From positions 62,001 through 126,000 of the forward strand of contig CAVVFA010000037.1 in the NCBI GenBank assembly GCA_963747345.1: DNA of 64,000 nucleotides, given 5' to 3'. The position numbers and the translations under genes are program-made. This DNA is from GCA-2746795 sp963747345. Its GTDB lineage: Bacteria; Chloroflexota; Anaerolineae; Promineifilales; Promineifilaceae. Below the pieces are notes generated by a model that ran no database searches, had not been told where the DNA came from, and saw only the letters and a list, made by a program, of their open reading frames with translations. Numbering within the stretch: the stretch's first letter is position 1; every line of letters starts with the position of its first letter. This document shows positions 37,214-46,624 of this stretch, piece after piece.

Positions 37214-38168
37214 CTAATTCACAATGCCTTTGGTAACGTGCAGGAACACATCTTCCAAATCGCCCGTTTCTTCTTGGAAAGGAGAGCAGCGGAAGTCTTT
37301 GCGCCACGATAGCGGCTAAGAGCTGTTGCAGCGCGGCATCATCACCGCTGAAATCAATGCGAATGGTATCGATGGGCAAATCCAGCTCCGAACCGGGCGT
37401 AATTTGATGCACGCCTTCGTACCCGACAAGAAATTCTTGCAGCGGCAGCGTCTCGCCAATGACGCGCATCTGAATCAGGCGATGAGCGCGGAGCTGTTTC
37501 TTCATCTCGGCCATGTCGCCGTGGGCAATGAGCCGCCCCGCCTCAACAATGCCGATGCTTGTGCAAATATCCGCCACCTCAGACAAAATATGGGACGAAA
37601 AAAAGATGGTTTTGCCCATGTTTTTCAACTCGCGCAGCAGTTCACGCATTTCAATGCGCGCCCGGGGGTCTAAGCCGCTGGCTGGTTCATCCAGAATGAG
37701 GACTTGCGGATCGTGCGTCAAGGTTCGCGCTAAGCACAAGCGTTGTTTCATACCCCGACTCAAGGTCTCGACAAACGCCTCTTTTTTGTGACCCAAATCG
37801 ACCAAGGCCAACAAGTCATCAATCATGCCCGTGCGTGTACTTTGCGGAATGTCGTAGCAGGCGGCAAAGAAATCGAGATATTCCCACACCTTCATGTCTT
37901 CATACACGCCAAAGAAATCGGGCATGTAGCCGATGGCGCGGCGTACACCACGCGGGTCATCGAGAACGGAGCAGCCCGCCACCCACGCTTTGCCGGAGGT
38001 CGGTTTGAGCAGCGTGGTGAGGATGCGCATGGTGGTGGTTTTGCCAGCCCCGTTTGGGCCGATGAAGCCAAATACGCCGCCCTCTTCGATGCTCAGATTG
38101 AGATCATCGAGAGCAGTTAGCGTTCCGTATTTTTTAGTAAGTCCCTGAATTTCAATAATAGTTGACAT
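37214..38168 (-). CDS. ABC transporter ATP-binding protein (one frameshift)
   Basis: A 318-residue nucleotide-binding domain for an ABC-2 exporter. Walker A is GPNGAGKTTT (near 38), the Q-loop is in YMPDFFG, the signature LSRGMKQRL, Walker B LILDEPASGLD and the switch His in SSHILSE. An extra T near 37279 shifts the end; without it the protein ends EETGDLEDVFLHVTKGIVN, the normal tail of this family, at the TAG at 37214-37216. The uncorrected frame would continue as nonsense to 36948. Followed by both permeases. Confidence 0.9.
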
Positions 38169-38227
38169 AAGTTTGATTTACGATTTACGATTTTTGATTG
38201 ACGATTTGTCTTGAGCTTGTCGAAAGA

Positions 38228-40667
38228 TTATTCCAGCTCACCTGTGAATATGGGATAAAACTCTTGGATGTCTAGCCCTGTATTGTTCTTGTTTTGCAGA
38301 CGGAGACGAATCGTGTTGTCGCTGGTAAGGTAGCGTTGGGGGTCGATAACGGCCGTTTCCCCCCACACCACATCGTCCACATCCACCCACTCTTCCATCT
38401 GCCAATCCCAGAGGCGAATGCTGGGCAGGGGTAACGTTTGCGTGGAATAGGTCGTTAGTTCAATTGCCGCTTCCGCGACCGTCATCGCTGCCAGTTCCGG
38501 CCACGGCGTAAACTCCACTTCCATCCACGAGTTTTCCGGCATGTAAAAATCCTGAATCATCTCGCTGTAAAAATTATTACTGCCCAAAATCGTCCAGTTG
38601 AGCAAGTTTTTCGGCACGACCAGTTGACTGCCATCCAGGTTGTCATCCAGGGGCATGTCTAACAAATAGAAGGTGGTGCTGGCCGTGTTGAAATTTTCAT
38701 CCTGAACGGCCGTTTCCAATAATTGCTCATCCGTCCAAGCCGTCAACAGGAGGCGGCTGTTGGCTGACGGGGTGCCGCTCGCCAGATATTCATCTTCCAG
38801 CGCTTGCAGAAGCTGCCAACGGGGATACGCCTCACGGTCATCATAATAATTGCTCGTACCTAAAATAGCTTCCGCATTTTGCATTAACGGAGAGCCATAC
38901 CCCGTTGGCCCAAACGAGACTGAACCAGAACTGCCCACCGTGCCCACAATCTCCGTCGTTGACAATTCTTCGCCAGGAGCCATATCGCCTATCTTGGTGG
39001 CAAAAGAGCCGATGAGCAAGGTTACATCTTCTAATGTTTGGTCGCTATCATTGCGTACCGTCGCTGTGAGTTCAATATCGCCATTATTAACGCCAAGCGA
39101 CGCACTGCCTTTGATAGGCAAAGCAGACTGGATGCTTTCAGCTATAAACGTCTCCACACCACTGACATCGACGCGAACATCGGTCAAAATAACATCACTG
39201 CTGCGCGTAATCGCTTCCGCCGAACTACCGTCGCCGCTAAAACTATCCGATATGGGCCGTGCCATGCTTTCTATGGGCAGCACCACATTATAGCTGCGCC
39301 GACGAGGCGAGTATAAACCCAACAGGGTATTGACGCGCACATCTGAGCCGCCCACATCACCGGTCGCCACCGACATTTGGTTGATGATGGTATCGTTGCC
39401 TTTGAGTTGGAAACCGGTCAGGTAAGCCATACCCGTAAAGATGAACACCAACACCGGAATCGTGACCCAAGCCAATTCGCGCCGATTTTTACGTTTGAGA
39501 ATCCAGTAGTTGACAGGGCCAATGATGAGAATGTAGATGAGCAAATATGCCGCCAACTGCAACACGGGCGGCATTGCCAACGCTGGCAAACTCGAAATCG
39601 CCGACACCGCCGCCCACCCATTCTGGAAGCCATCCGACCAGGGCGAAACTGCTGGCACGCCATCGGCTATGGCTGCCCAGACGGTTTCGCTGCCCGCCCA
39701 ATCCAGCAGCGGTGCCAGACTGGGATCTAAGCGCCAAAAATGAAACCGAACCTTGACCAAACGGCCGTTGTGCCAATAAAGGCAGTCCATCTTCATGAAG
39801 CAGCAGTTCCCCGTTGGTCAGGCTGCTGTTGGTAACGAGATAAGGGCCAGCATCGCGGAACGGCTCGCCGATGGCCGCTTGCAGGGTGGGTAAATCATCT
39901 ACCGTTTCACTGCCGCTAATGGCGACGGGCAGCATATCGGCGAGGGCGGCGGCTGTTTTCTGCCAACCCGCACCCCCCGCCACGACCAGTTGACCGCCCG
40001 TATTGAGCCATTTTTCTAGGGCATCTAACTGCCCCGCGTTCAACTGTCCGGTATCGACATCATGCAGCACCAGCACATCCAGTCCGTTCCAGGCTGGCGG
40101 CAAATCGGGCAGTTCATCCAACTGCAAATAGCCGACGGCCGCTTCGCTGCGCCCGCCCGTCACGTCTTCCAAGACATCCAGGTTGCCCGGCTCCGGCGTG
40201 ACGACCCCGTAAAGCAAGCTGTCCTGTGGCAGTTGGCGAATGGGATTGGAGGCTATTTTTTGGAGTAAACGGCCGTTTTCATCCAGCAATTCCACCTCCA
40301 CATCCGTCCCAAAGCCAAGCGGATACACATACATAAAGACGCGCTTGTTGGATTGGGTCGGCAAGGAAATGGGTGTGTTGAAAACAACCTTGTCGCCGGA
40401 AGCATTGCTACCCTGGGTGATGCGTAATTCCCCTTCAATGGGCGCACCATTGTTGGCTGCGGTGACGATGACCGGGATTAAAGAACCCGCTTTGTAATAC
40501 CCATCGTAGCCAGCTTGTACGGCCATCGTCACGCCGTTGGGAGCTTGTGCGACGGCTGGCAAGGCGGTTCCTACCAACAGAAAAAGCAAAATGATTAGCA
40601 ATAGAGAACGAACAAAGGGTTTTAGGGTCATAGGGTTTATACGATACCGCGAATAGATTGGTTCCAT
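38228..40667 (-). CDS. Large membrane protein with glutaminase-like extracytoplasmic domain (one frameshift)
   Basis: About 813 residues when the extra A near 39729 is removed. A signal/membrane segment (SLLLIILLFLLVGTALPAVAQA, about 21-42) is followed by beta-rich extracytoplasmic parts and a class I amidotransferase-like alpha/beta region (LDVLVLHDVDTGQLNAGQLDALEKWLNTGGQLVVAGG). Two membrane helices (LQLAAYLLIYILIIGPVNYWIL and WVTIPVLVFIFTGMAYLTG) follow, then a long beta-sandwich tail. This type sits next to ABC-2 exporters in Anaerolineae. The ATG at 40667 starts one base after the DUF503 stop; an alternative start is 40631. Function unknown. Confidence 0.65.
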
Positions 40668-40668
40668 A

Positions 40669-40953
40669 TTAGCGAAATTCGATACGATAGTCTGCTATCG
40701 GCACATCGGGACGCTGGGTTTCAAGCCAGTCCACCGCTTTCTCCATGAGACCATGCAAGTAGGCTGAATCATTCCCGACGGCGGCTAACCCGATAACGGC
40801 CGTTTGCCACACATCCTGGCAATCCACCTCAGCCGCCGCCACATTAAACTGGTTGGTCAGCCGCGCCAGCACCGATTTAAGAATACTGCGCTTCTCCTTT
40901 AATGAAGAAACACCATCAAGCTGCAATTTAATAACACAAGTCGCTACAATCAT
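40669..40953 (-). CDS. DUF503 family protein (YlxP-like)
   Basis: A 94-residue protein with the family pattern: IKLQLDGVSSLKEKRSILKSVLARLTNQFNVAAAEVDCQDVWQTAVIGLAAVGND. Members are often next to translation genes (rbfA, nusA) but the function is not settled. Here it is the first gene of the minus-strand operon leading to the ABC system. The start ATG is preceded by only a weak purine stretch. Confidence 0.85.
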   Translation of the reverse strand: MIVATCVIKLQLDGVSSLKEKRSILKSVLARLTNQFNVAAAEVDCQDVWQTAVIGLAAVGNDSAYLHGLMEKAVDWLETQRPDVPIADYRIEFR

Positions 40954-41314
40954 AAACTCAATTCATTCAGAGACTAGCCGTCGCCTGAGCTTGTCGAAGG
41001 CAGAGGCGATATTGGCACAATTCACAATTCACAATTCGGGAATAGTTTAACCGATTCCCACCACATTGAGAAACGCACAGCCCACTGTTTGCGTACAATA
41101 TTCATAAGCGCCCCATGAGATTCCTGAGCGCGTCATTAAGCAAAAAGATATTTTCGTTACATCCGCATAAGAAATTTGTTCTAACCCAACAGGAACACAT
41201 CACGTTCCTTTTATACTAAGTCGAAATTCATTTTAATTCAGGCATGCCCAAATTTCGAGCGCCTACCAAAAACTTGATTTATACTTAATTTATCTCAGAG
41301 AGGGAATAGTTTAA
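40954..41314. other. Divergent intergenic region upstream of DUF503 and DUF4230 genes
   Basis: This 361-bp gap holds a block, CCTGAGCTTGTCGAAGGC, that recurs (with changes) at 38210-38225 and in the 52.3-kb palindrome, then three ACAATTC words in a row (about 41020-41037). A TATACT at 41280-41285 could be a -10 for the DUF4230 gene but I find no matching -35. GAGAGGG before the ATG at 41315 is the likely ribosome-binding site. I see no gene. Confidence 0.5.
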
Positions 41315-42139
41315 ATGGAAGAAAAAGAAACATATACAAAGAATAGTGCAGAGGATAATACCGGAACCGAAAGCGCTGAAAACGGCCGTTCCGGTGGGCA
41401 TATCTTACGTAATGTCGCCTTGGTATTTCTCATCATCTTTTTGGTGATGGGGTCAGTCGCCGCGTATGGTGTCATTGCCAGCGTTAACAAAGTTGAACAA
41501 AACGTAATGGGTCCCGTAGAAGATTTGGTGCGCAGTCTGTTTGTACCAGCCACCCCCGTTTACATTCCCAGCCCAACGACGATTGTATTGCAAATCAACG
41601 ATCTAACGCGACTAGAAACAGCCTCTATTGAATTAGAAAAAGTCGTCACCGCCGAGCGCAACACCGATGCTCTGTGGGGCGTCTTAGGCGAATCAATGGT
41701 ATTTGTGGCACAAGGCAAAGTGGTGGCTGGCGTCGATTTCAGCGAGATGACGGTCGAAGACATCCAAGTCTATGGGCCGGACACCGTGATGATCCACTTG
41801 CCCGCCGCCCAAACGTTTGACGACCTGCCCGCTTTAGACACAGAACGCTCTTACGTTGCTAACCGGAATACGGGCTTACTAGCTCGTCCTGAAAAAGACC
41901 TGGAAACGGAAGTACGCCAACTGGCAGAAATTGAAATTCGTGCGGCCGCCAAAGACAGCAACGTGCTTGATATTGCCAATACAAACGCGCAAAACTATAT
42001 GAGCGATTTCCTGATGGGACTGGGCTTTACAAACATCACATTCACCGATGAAGCGCCGCCCCCACCCAATGAAGAATACGTGCAAGAAGTTCCAAAAGGG
42101 TATGTGTTGGTAACGGCTACCCCGGAGTCAGAACAGTAA
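41315..42139 (+). CDS. DUF4230 membrane-anchored protein
   Basis: A 274-residue protein: polar N-terminus, one membrane helix (LVFLIIFLVMGSVAAYGVIA, about 36-55) and an extracytoplasmic domain with IVLQINDLTRLETASIELEKVV, VFVAQGKVVAGVDFSEM and VYGPDTVMIHLPAAQTFD. This order is that of DUF4230. Function unknown. A good terminator follows. Residues NGR near 24-26 come from an AACGGCCGTT site. Confidence 0.85.
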   Translation: MEEKETYTKNSAEDNTGTESAENGRSGGHILRNVALVFLIIFLVMGSVAAYGVIASVNKVEQNVMGPVEDLVRSLFVPATPVYIPSPTTIVLQINDLTRLETASIELEKVVTAERNTDALWGVLGESMVFVAQGKVVAGVDFSEMTVEDIQVYGPDTVMIHLPAAQTFDDLPALDTERSYVANRNTGLLARPEKDLETEVRQLAEIEIRAAAKDSNVLDIANTNAQNYMSDFLMGLGFTNITFTDEAPPPPNEEYVQEVPKGYVLVTATPESEQ

Positions 42140-42180
42140 TCGGCCTATAGTAATCAGTGAGCAGTTTTCAGTAATCAGCT

Positions 42181-42226
42181 AAAAAGGTGGCTGGCATGTT
42201 AAAAAGTATGCCAGCCACCTTTTTTT
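42181..42226. terminator. Two-way terminator between DUF4230 and ferredoxin genes
   Basis: AAAAAGGTGGCTGGCAT (42181-42197) pairs perfectly with ATGCCAGCCACCTTTTT (42208-42224). A-run on the left and T-run on the right suit both converging transcripts. Confidence 0.9.
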
Positions 42227-42228
42227 GT

Positions 42229-42564
42229 TTAGCCAGCGGGGATTTCGTCGGCAACACGGGGGCCGGGATCAGATAGGCCAGATGTGGAGAAGTGGTTGAT
42301 CACATTCACGTCCATTGTGCCTTCACACAGGATGTGGCAAGACAGCCTAAATTCACCCAAAGCGTCTTTATCTTCCAACTTTGCTTTTTCACGGGGATGA
42401 TAAGATTCTGGTTCGCCGCTGTTGAACGTCACGCGGCAGGTGGTGCATCTGGCGTTGCCGCCGCAGCGGTGCAAAATGTCACCTCCGTTATCTTCTATAG
42501 CATTGACAAGCCGTATGCCATCCGCAACTTCAAATTGTTTTCCATCAGCAATAATTGTAGCCAT
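42229..42564 (-). CDS. 2Fe-2S plant-type ferredoxin
   Basis: A 111-residue ferredoxin. The cluster ligands are C-x5-C-x2-C in HRCGGNARCTTCRV and the fourth Cys in FRLSCHILCEG. The spacing to the first Cys has an extra residue pattern (CGGNARC) rather than the usual CxxGxC, as found in the adrenodoxin/plant-like branch of bacteria. It would carry single electrons for an unknown oxidoreductase; no partner is next to it. AAGGAG precedes the ATG. Confidence 0.85.
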   Translation of the reverse strand: MATIIADGKQFEVADGIRLVNAIEDNGGDILHRCGGNARCTTCRVTFNSGEPESYHPREKAKLEDKDALGEFRLSCHILCEGTMDVNVINHFSTSGLSDPGPRVADEIPAG

Positions 42565-42711
42565 GTTTTCTCCTTAAAAGTTTAAAGGGGGTAGAGTGGC
42601 AAGGTTGCAAAGTAAATACTCACCTGCACCTTTGCAACTTTGCAACTTTGCCTTATGATGCAAAAATCATATCATATCCAATCATTTTGTCGCAGTAATG
42701 TCGAGGTTTAT

Positions 42712-43125
42712 GTGAGTTTTCCCACAAAGTTTACAGGATTGAACTGGATAACGGCCGTTTACACCTTATTTGCCTTCATTTGGATTTCACTAGAGGGATC
42801 GCTGGTGGGGGTGGTTCTAATGGGCGTGAGCACAACGGCCGTTTCCCTGGCCTATGTAACGCAGCATTTTCTGGGTGGTCGGGTGTTTTCCGTGAAGCAA
42901 TGGGTGGGGATAACGGCCGTTCTTGGCCTACTCTTCGGTCTGAGCAGCGGCTTGCTCACCCTGCTCTTCATGGTCGTCAAAACCGGTCTCCACGCCCACG
43001 GCCCCGAATTCACGCCCGCCGAAGTCGCCTGGATCATTCAGCAAACACCGTGGTGGATGGCTGTCGGTTTACTAGCTGGTCTTGGTCTGGGCATGGTGAC
43101 AGGAAAAACGAGGAATGAGGGATGA
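42712..43125 (+). CDS. Small membrane protein with four helices
   Basis: I start at the GTG at 42712 because GAGG lies five bases before it; an ATG at 42640 would add an unlikely Cys/Gln-rich stretch. The 137-residue protein has helices near 13-30, 31-50, 66-90 and 112-130, and contains three AACGGCCGTT sites within about 160 bases, read as TAV. No recognised family. Its last codons (R-N-E-G-stop) lie in the GGATGAAG word-repeat hairpin. Confidence 0.55.
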   Translation: MSFPTKFTGLNWITAVYTLFAFIWISLEGSLVGVVLMGVSTTAVSLAYVTQHFLGGRVFSVKQWVGITAVLGLLFGLSSGLLTLLFMVVKTGLHAHGPEFTPAEVAWIIQQTPWWMAVGLLAGLGLGMVTGKTRNEG

Positions 43126-43151
43126 AGGTTGAAATTCATCCTTCATCCCTC
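43117..43151. terminator. GGATGAAG word-repeat hairpin with two stop codons
   Basis: GAGGGATGAAGG (43117-43128) pairs with CCTTCATCCCTC (43140-43151). The stop of the plus-strand gene (TGA in GAGGGATGA) and that of the translin gene on the minus strand (TGA in GAAGGATGA) both fall in or right beside the repeat. Confidence 0.65.
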
Positions 43152-43156
43152 ATCTT

Positions 43157-43789
43157 TCATCCTTCTATTTTCGCTTCTAACGCCTGCAATGCTTCTTCAA
43201 GCTGCGCCTGACGCAAACTCGTGGTCACATCGCCGCGAGTCCGTTCGAGAACAGCACGCACTGTATCTGTACGACGACGCAGCCCGCCAGTAATGGAATC
43301 GTTAAAATCAAAAGTAACGAGGATGCTGTAAATCGCATCCATCATGTCGAGCAGACGTTCTGCCTCATCGGTGTGCCCGTGACGGATAATGTCGAGAATG
43401 CGGCGGCGCTGTTCAGTGGCCGCTTCTGCCAGACCATTCAGCCAGGTATTGTTTTCGGCTCCGAGTTCTTTTGGCGTGGGTAACGGCCGTTCCCGAATCA
43501 TAGCATACGTCAAATGAGCCTCCACATATTCCTTAACAGCATCCTGCGTATACCCGGCATAATAAAGCATCGGATACCCTGCGACACCTGCCACCAAAGT
43601 CTCTTTCGCCTCGCCCAATTCAGCCAACAGCGCATCGGCCGTTTCCCATTCACTACGATGCATCGCCCGAATAGACCGCGCACACAAGCTAATCAGCGTA
43701 CGCGACTGTTGATATGCTATATCCCGCGCCGCATTCACTTGCTCAAACTCTTCCTGAATTTCTTCTGCTAATACTTCCAGTTGATCCAT
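43157..43789 (-). CDS. Translin family protein
   Basis: A 210-residue all-helical protein. The diagnostic C-terminal helix reads LRRRTDTVRAVLERTRGDVTTSLRQAQLEEAL, and the central acid pattern (HTDEAERLLDMMDAIYSIL) and N-terminal LSLCARSIRAMHR match translin/TRAX relatives found in some archaea and bacteria. Translin binds single-stranded RNA/DNA as a ring; TRAX-type members cleave RNA. Its context (DUF3467, archease and RtcB within 3 kb) supports a role in RNA metabolism. An alternative name, haloacid dehalogenase-like, is sometimes used for such proteins but I see no HAD motifs. Confidence 0.8.
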   Translation of the reverse strand: MDQLEVLAEEIQEEFEQVNAARDIAYQQSRTLISLCARSIRAMHRSEWETADALLAELGEAKETLVAGVAGYPMLYYAGYTQDAVKEYVEAHLTYAMIRERPLPTPKELGAENNTWLNGLAEAATEQRRRILDIIRHGHTDEAERLLDMMDAIYSILVTFDFNDSITGGLRRRTDTVRAVLERTRGDVTTSLRQAQLEEALQALEAKIEG

Positions 43790-43804
43790 GTTGGTTCCTT
43801 TTTG

Positions 43805-43856
43805 GAGATTAGAGATTGGAGATTAGAGATGAACTAAAGCTCCAATCTCTAATCTC
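43805..43856. repeat. GAGATTRG word-repeat hairpin
   Basis: Seventeen-base arms at 43805-43821 and 43840-43856 pair perfectly and consist of GAGATTAG/GAGATTGG. It lies between the DUF3467 stop and the translin start, both on the minus strand. Confidence 0.8.
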
Positions 43857-43880
43857 ATTTCTATACACTATCGCCTCACC

Positions 43881-44246
43881 CTAACCCGAATTATCGTCCC
43901 CGCCTTCCTTCCCCTCATCCTCGCCTTGAGGAAAGCGAAAGAATTGGTCAGCAATCGACATCGGCATCCGGATTTCGCCAAATTGTCGTTCAAACGTGGC
44001 AATATTCTGCGCCAATGCCTGTTGCAGCATTTTAGCGTGCATCGGCGACATGATAACGCGCGATTTCACCTTACCTCGATTAGAACGAGGCAGCACCTGG
44101 GCAAAATCCAGCACGACTTCAGCCGGGGTATGGCTAATAAAGGCAACATTGGCATAAACAGCCTCCAACTCTTTGGGGATGTCGATGCTAATACGTTTTC
44201 CAGTTTGTTTTTGAGGAGGTTGCTGTTGTTTTTCTGATTCGCTCAT
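43881..44246 (-). CDS. DUF3467 protein
   Basis: A 121-residue protein with the DUF3467 core: AVYANVAFISHTPAEVVLDFAQVLP, VKSRVIMSPMHAKMLQQALAQNIATFERQFGEI. The ends are polar: Gln-rich at the start and Glu/Gly/Asp-rich at the end. Function unknown. The family is widespread in bacteria and often next to regulatory genes; the spacing here suggests co-transcription with the translin gene. The strong 59-bp inverted repeat lies about 50 bases upstream of its start. Confidence 0.85.
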   Translation of the reverse strand: MSESEKQQQPPQKQTGKRISIDIPKELEAVYANVAFISHTPAEVVLDFAQVLPRSNRGKVKSRVIMSPMHAKMLQQALAQNIATFERQFGEIRMPMSIADQFFRFPQGEDEGKEGGDDNSG

Positions 44247-44292
44247 GGCTAGACTCCTAGTTAAATTTCACAGGTTAAAAGTTAGTAACTGT

Positions 44293-44380
44293 ACAGACCC
44301 TAAGGGTTTGACCTCGAGTGATTCAATGTTGCGCTGTGCAAAACCCTTAGGGTCTCTCGAGTGAAAAATCAACACCTGTA
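44293..44380. repeat. GACCCTAAGGGTTT inverted repeat, copy 2
   Basis: Arms at 44296-44309 and 44341-44354, the same 59-bp span as the copy near 3.9 kb, with CTCGAG in the loop and the same TCTCGA, A-run, CAACACC flank. It is between the divergent DUF3467 and archease genes. Confidence 0.7.
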
Positions 44381-44531
44381 TAGTCGAAAGTTAAAGCAAT
44401 GATACTTGGAAACCAGCCAAAGTGCGAAATTGACTTGATGGTCGTCCAAATAAATATTTGATGCCGGAAAGCCATCCTATGATACAATGTGCAGGTGTCT
44501 GGCGAGGCAATCAGAGAGGGATGTGAAGTCG

Positions 44532-44966
44532 ATGACGAATTACGAAATTGTAGATCATACTGCCGATTGGGCGCTGCGCGTTTGGGGTCGTGATTTGGCT
44601 GATTTATTGCACAATGCGGCTATCGGAATGAACAGTTTGATGATTGGAACACCTTCGGGAAGCTCAGTGCAGGCACCTTCAACAAACTTAAAACTAACCC
44701 ACACGCGCACCCTCACCTTCGCTGCTTTTGACAGCGAAACACTCCTTGTCGATTGGCTCACAGAACTGGCCTACTTCGCCGAAATGGAGCAACTAATCTT
44801 CCCAGCCATCACCCTGTCCAACATCACCCCCACCCACCTGGAAGCCAAAATTCAAGGCGGCATCATCCCCGAACTAGCCAAACACATCAAAGCCGTCACC
44901 TACCACAACCTGGAAATCATTGAAACCATAAATGGGTTAGAAGCAACCATCGTATTTGATGTTTAA
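44532..44966 (+). CDS. Archease, cofactor of the RtcB RNA ligase
   Basis: A 144-residue archease. The motif DHTADWALRVWG near residue 9 contains the conserved Asp that binds metal, and the later WLTELAYFAEME and LEAKIQGG segments fit the fold. Archease speeds up guanylylation of RtcB and widens its NTP use. RtcB is the next gene, 122 bp downstream, so the pair is functional. I start at the ATG at 44532, which gives MTNYEIVDHTADW; a frame from 44487 adds a non-conserved Cys-rich stretch. Confidence 0.92.
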   Translation: MTNYEIVDHTADWALRVWGRDLADLLHNAAIGMNSLMIGTPSGSSVQAPSTNLKLTHTRTLTFAAFDSETLLVDWLTELAYFAEMEQLIFPAITLSNITPTHLEAKIQGGIIPELAKHIKAVTYHNLEIIETINGLEATIVFDV

Positions 44967-44975
44967 GCGGAGTAT

Positions 44976-45065
44976 TTTTTATTACAAAGACACCAAGGAA
45001 CATAAGAAACAAAGAAAAGAAAACCCCTTTGTCCCTTTCACCCTTTGTTCCTTTGTAATAATTTT
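44976..45065. repeat. ACAAAGG word-repeat hairpin between archease and rtcB
   Basis: TTATTACAAAG, AACATAAG and AACAAAG on the left; CTTTGTCCC, CCCTTTGTTCC and CTTTGTAATAA on the right. The outer parts pair best. It lies within the archease-rtcB pair, so it may limit read-through. Confidence 0.6.
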
Positions 45066-45088
45066 TTGACTGATATCAGGAGGATAAA

Positions 45089-46539
45089 TTGGAACGGAAA
45101 GCCTTCAAACGCATCACTCCTTACATTCATGAAATCCCAAAAGATTTTCGGCCCGACATGCGCGTTCCGGCGCGGTTTTATGCCGATGGTGAACTGCTCG
45201 ACATGGCGCTGGACGACAAAAGCCTCGACCAACTCGTCAACACAACCACCCTGCCCGGCATCGTCAAATATGCGCTGGCAATGCCCGACATCCATCAAGG
45301 CTACGGCTTTCCCATTGGCGGCGTTATTGCCACCGAACTACCCGATGGTGTCATATCGCCCGGCGGTGTGGGCTACGACATCAACTGTGGCGTGCGCTTG
45401 CTGGCAACCCATTTAAACCGCGAAGAAATTGCGCCCTATCTCAGTGAACTGGCAACCGTTCTGCAACTCAACTGTCCTAGCGGCGTCGGCCAGGGCGGCA
45501 AAATCCATCTTAAAAAGCATGAGCTAGACCAACTGGTTGAGCAAGGTGGCAAATGGGCGCTTAAAAACGGTTATGCTACGGAAATGGATTTGGAACGGAC
45601 GGAGGAAAACGGCCGTTTACCCGGAGCCGATGCCTCAAAAATAAGTGACCGCGCCAAAAAACGGGGTCTCGACCAAATAGGCACACTCGGGTCTGGCAAT
45701 CACTTCATCGAAGTCGATGTGGTAGACGAAATCTTCGACGAAAAGGCAGCACAGTGCATGGGCTTGTTCCCTGGGCAGATTGTGGTGCAAATTCACTGCG
45801 GTTCACGCGGTTTGGGACACCAAGTCTGCACCGATTATGTCAAGCGTTTTCAGAAGCGCTGTTCATCAATACGGCATCATCTTGCCCGACCGCGAACTCG
45901 TCTGCGCCCCGTTAAGCAGTCCCGAAGGGCAAGATTATCTGGCCGCCATGAAAGCCGCCGCCAACTACGCCTTCGTCAACCGGCAGGTACTCACCTATCT
46001 CATTCGCCAAAGTTTTGAGCAAGTGTTGGCTGGCACAGGTGTCCGTTCCACCGTTTACCAGGTTTACGACATCGCCCACAACATGGCGAAAATCGAAACA
46101 CATGAGGTTGATGGCAAGCAGATGGAGGTGTGTGTCCATCGCAAAGGAGCCACCCGCGCCTTTGGCCCCGGCTCGCCCGTCTTGCCAGATGCCTACCGCG
46201 ACATCGGGCAGCCCGTTTTTGTGCCTGGCTCCATGGGAACGGCCAGTTGGGTGCTCGTCGGCACAGAAAAGTCGATGGCACAGAGCTTTGGCTCCACTTG
46301 CCACGGCGCCGGTCGCACGATGAGCCGCAGCCAGGCCAAACGGGAAATTCGCGGCAATGATCTGCGCCAAGAACTAGAGGCGGATGGCATCCATATCCGC
46401 GCAGGCAGTATGGCAGGTCTCGCGGAAGAAGCACCCAGCTGCCTACAAAGATGTGGATCAGGTTATTGAAGTTGTGCATGGGGCAGGCATCGCCAAAAAA
46501 GTGGCAAGAATCGTACCGGTAGCTGTTGTTAAAGGATGA
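45089..46539 (+). CDS. rtcB: RtcB RNA-splicing ligase (two frameshifts)
   Basis: Joins 2',3'-cyclic phosphate or 3'-phosphate RNA ends to 5'-OH ends with GTP and Mn2+. Metal ligands are in GYDINCGVRLL, GTLGSGNHFIE and HCGSRGLGHQV; the guanylylation His is in CHGAGRTMSR; the end reads VVHGAGIAKKVARIVPVAVVKG. The start is TTG at 45089 with AGGAGGA at 45078-45084. Extra bases near 45853 and 46434 break the frame; corrected, it has about 482 residues. The stop (TGA in AAAGGATGA) is the first word of the next repeat. Works with the archease upstream. Confidence 0.92.
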
Positions 46540-46600
46540 ATTTATGAAGGATGAGGGATGAATGAGATTTATTCAACCTTCATCTTTCACCCTTCAAAAT
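46531..46600. repeat. GGATGAAG word repeat after rtcB
   Basis: AAGGATGA, GAAGGATGAGGGATGAATGAG on the left; CAACCTTCATC, CACCCTTC on the right. The rtcB stop codon is inside the first word. Spacing suggests an imperfect hairpin that could terminate or slow transcription before comEA. Confidence 0.6.
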
Positions 46601-46624
46601 TAATATTTTCAGGAGGGTATTGTC

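Noticed and set aside
41040..41314. Riboswitch or leader RNA upstream of the DUF4230 gene
   Set aside because: I see no recognisable aptamer core or terminator hairpin in this stretch.
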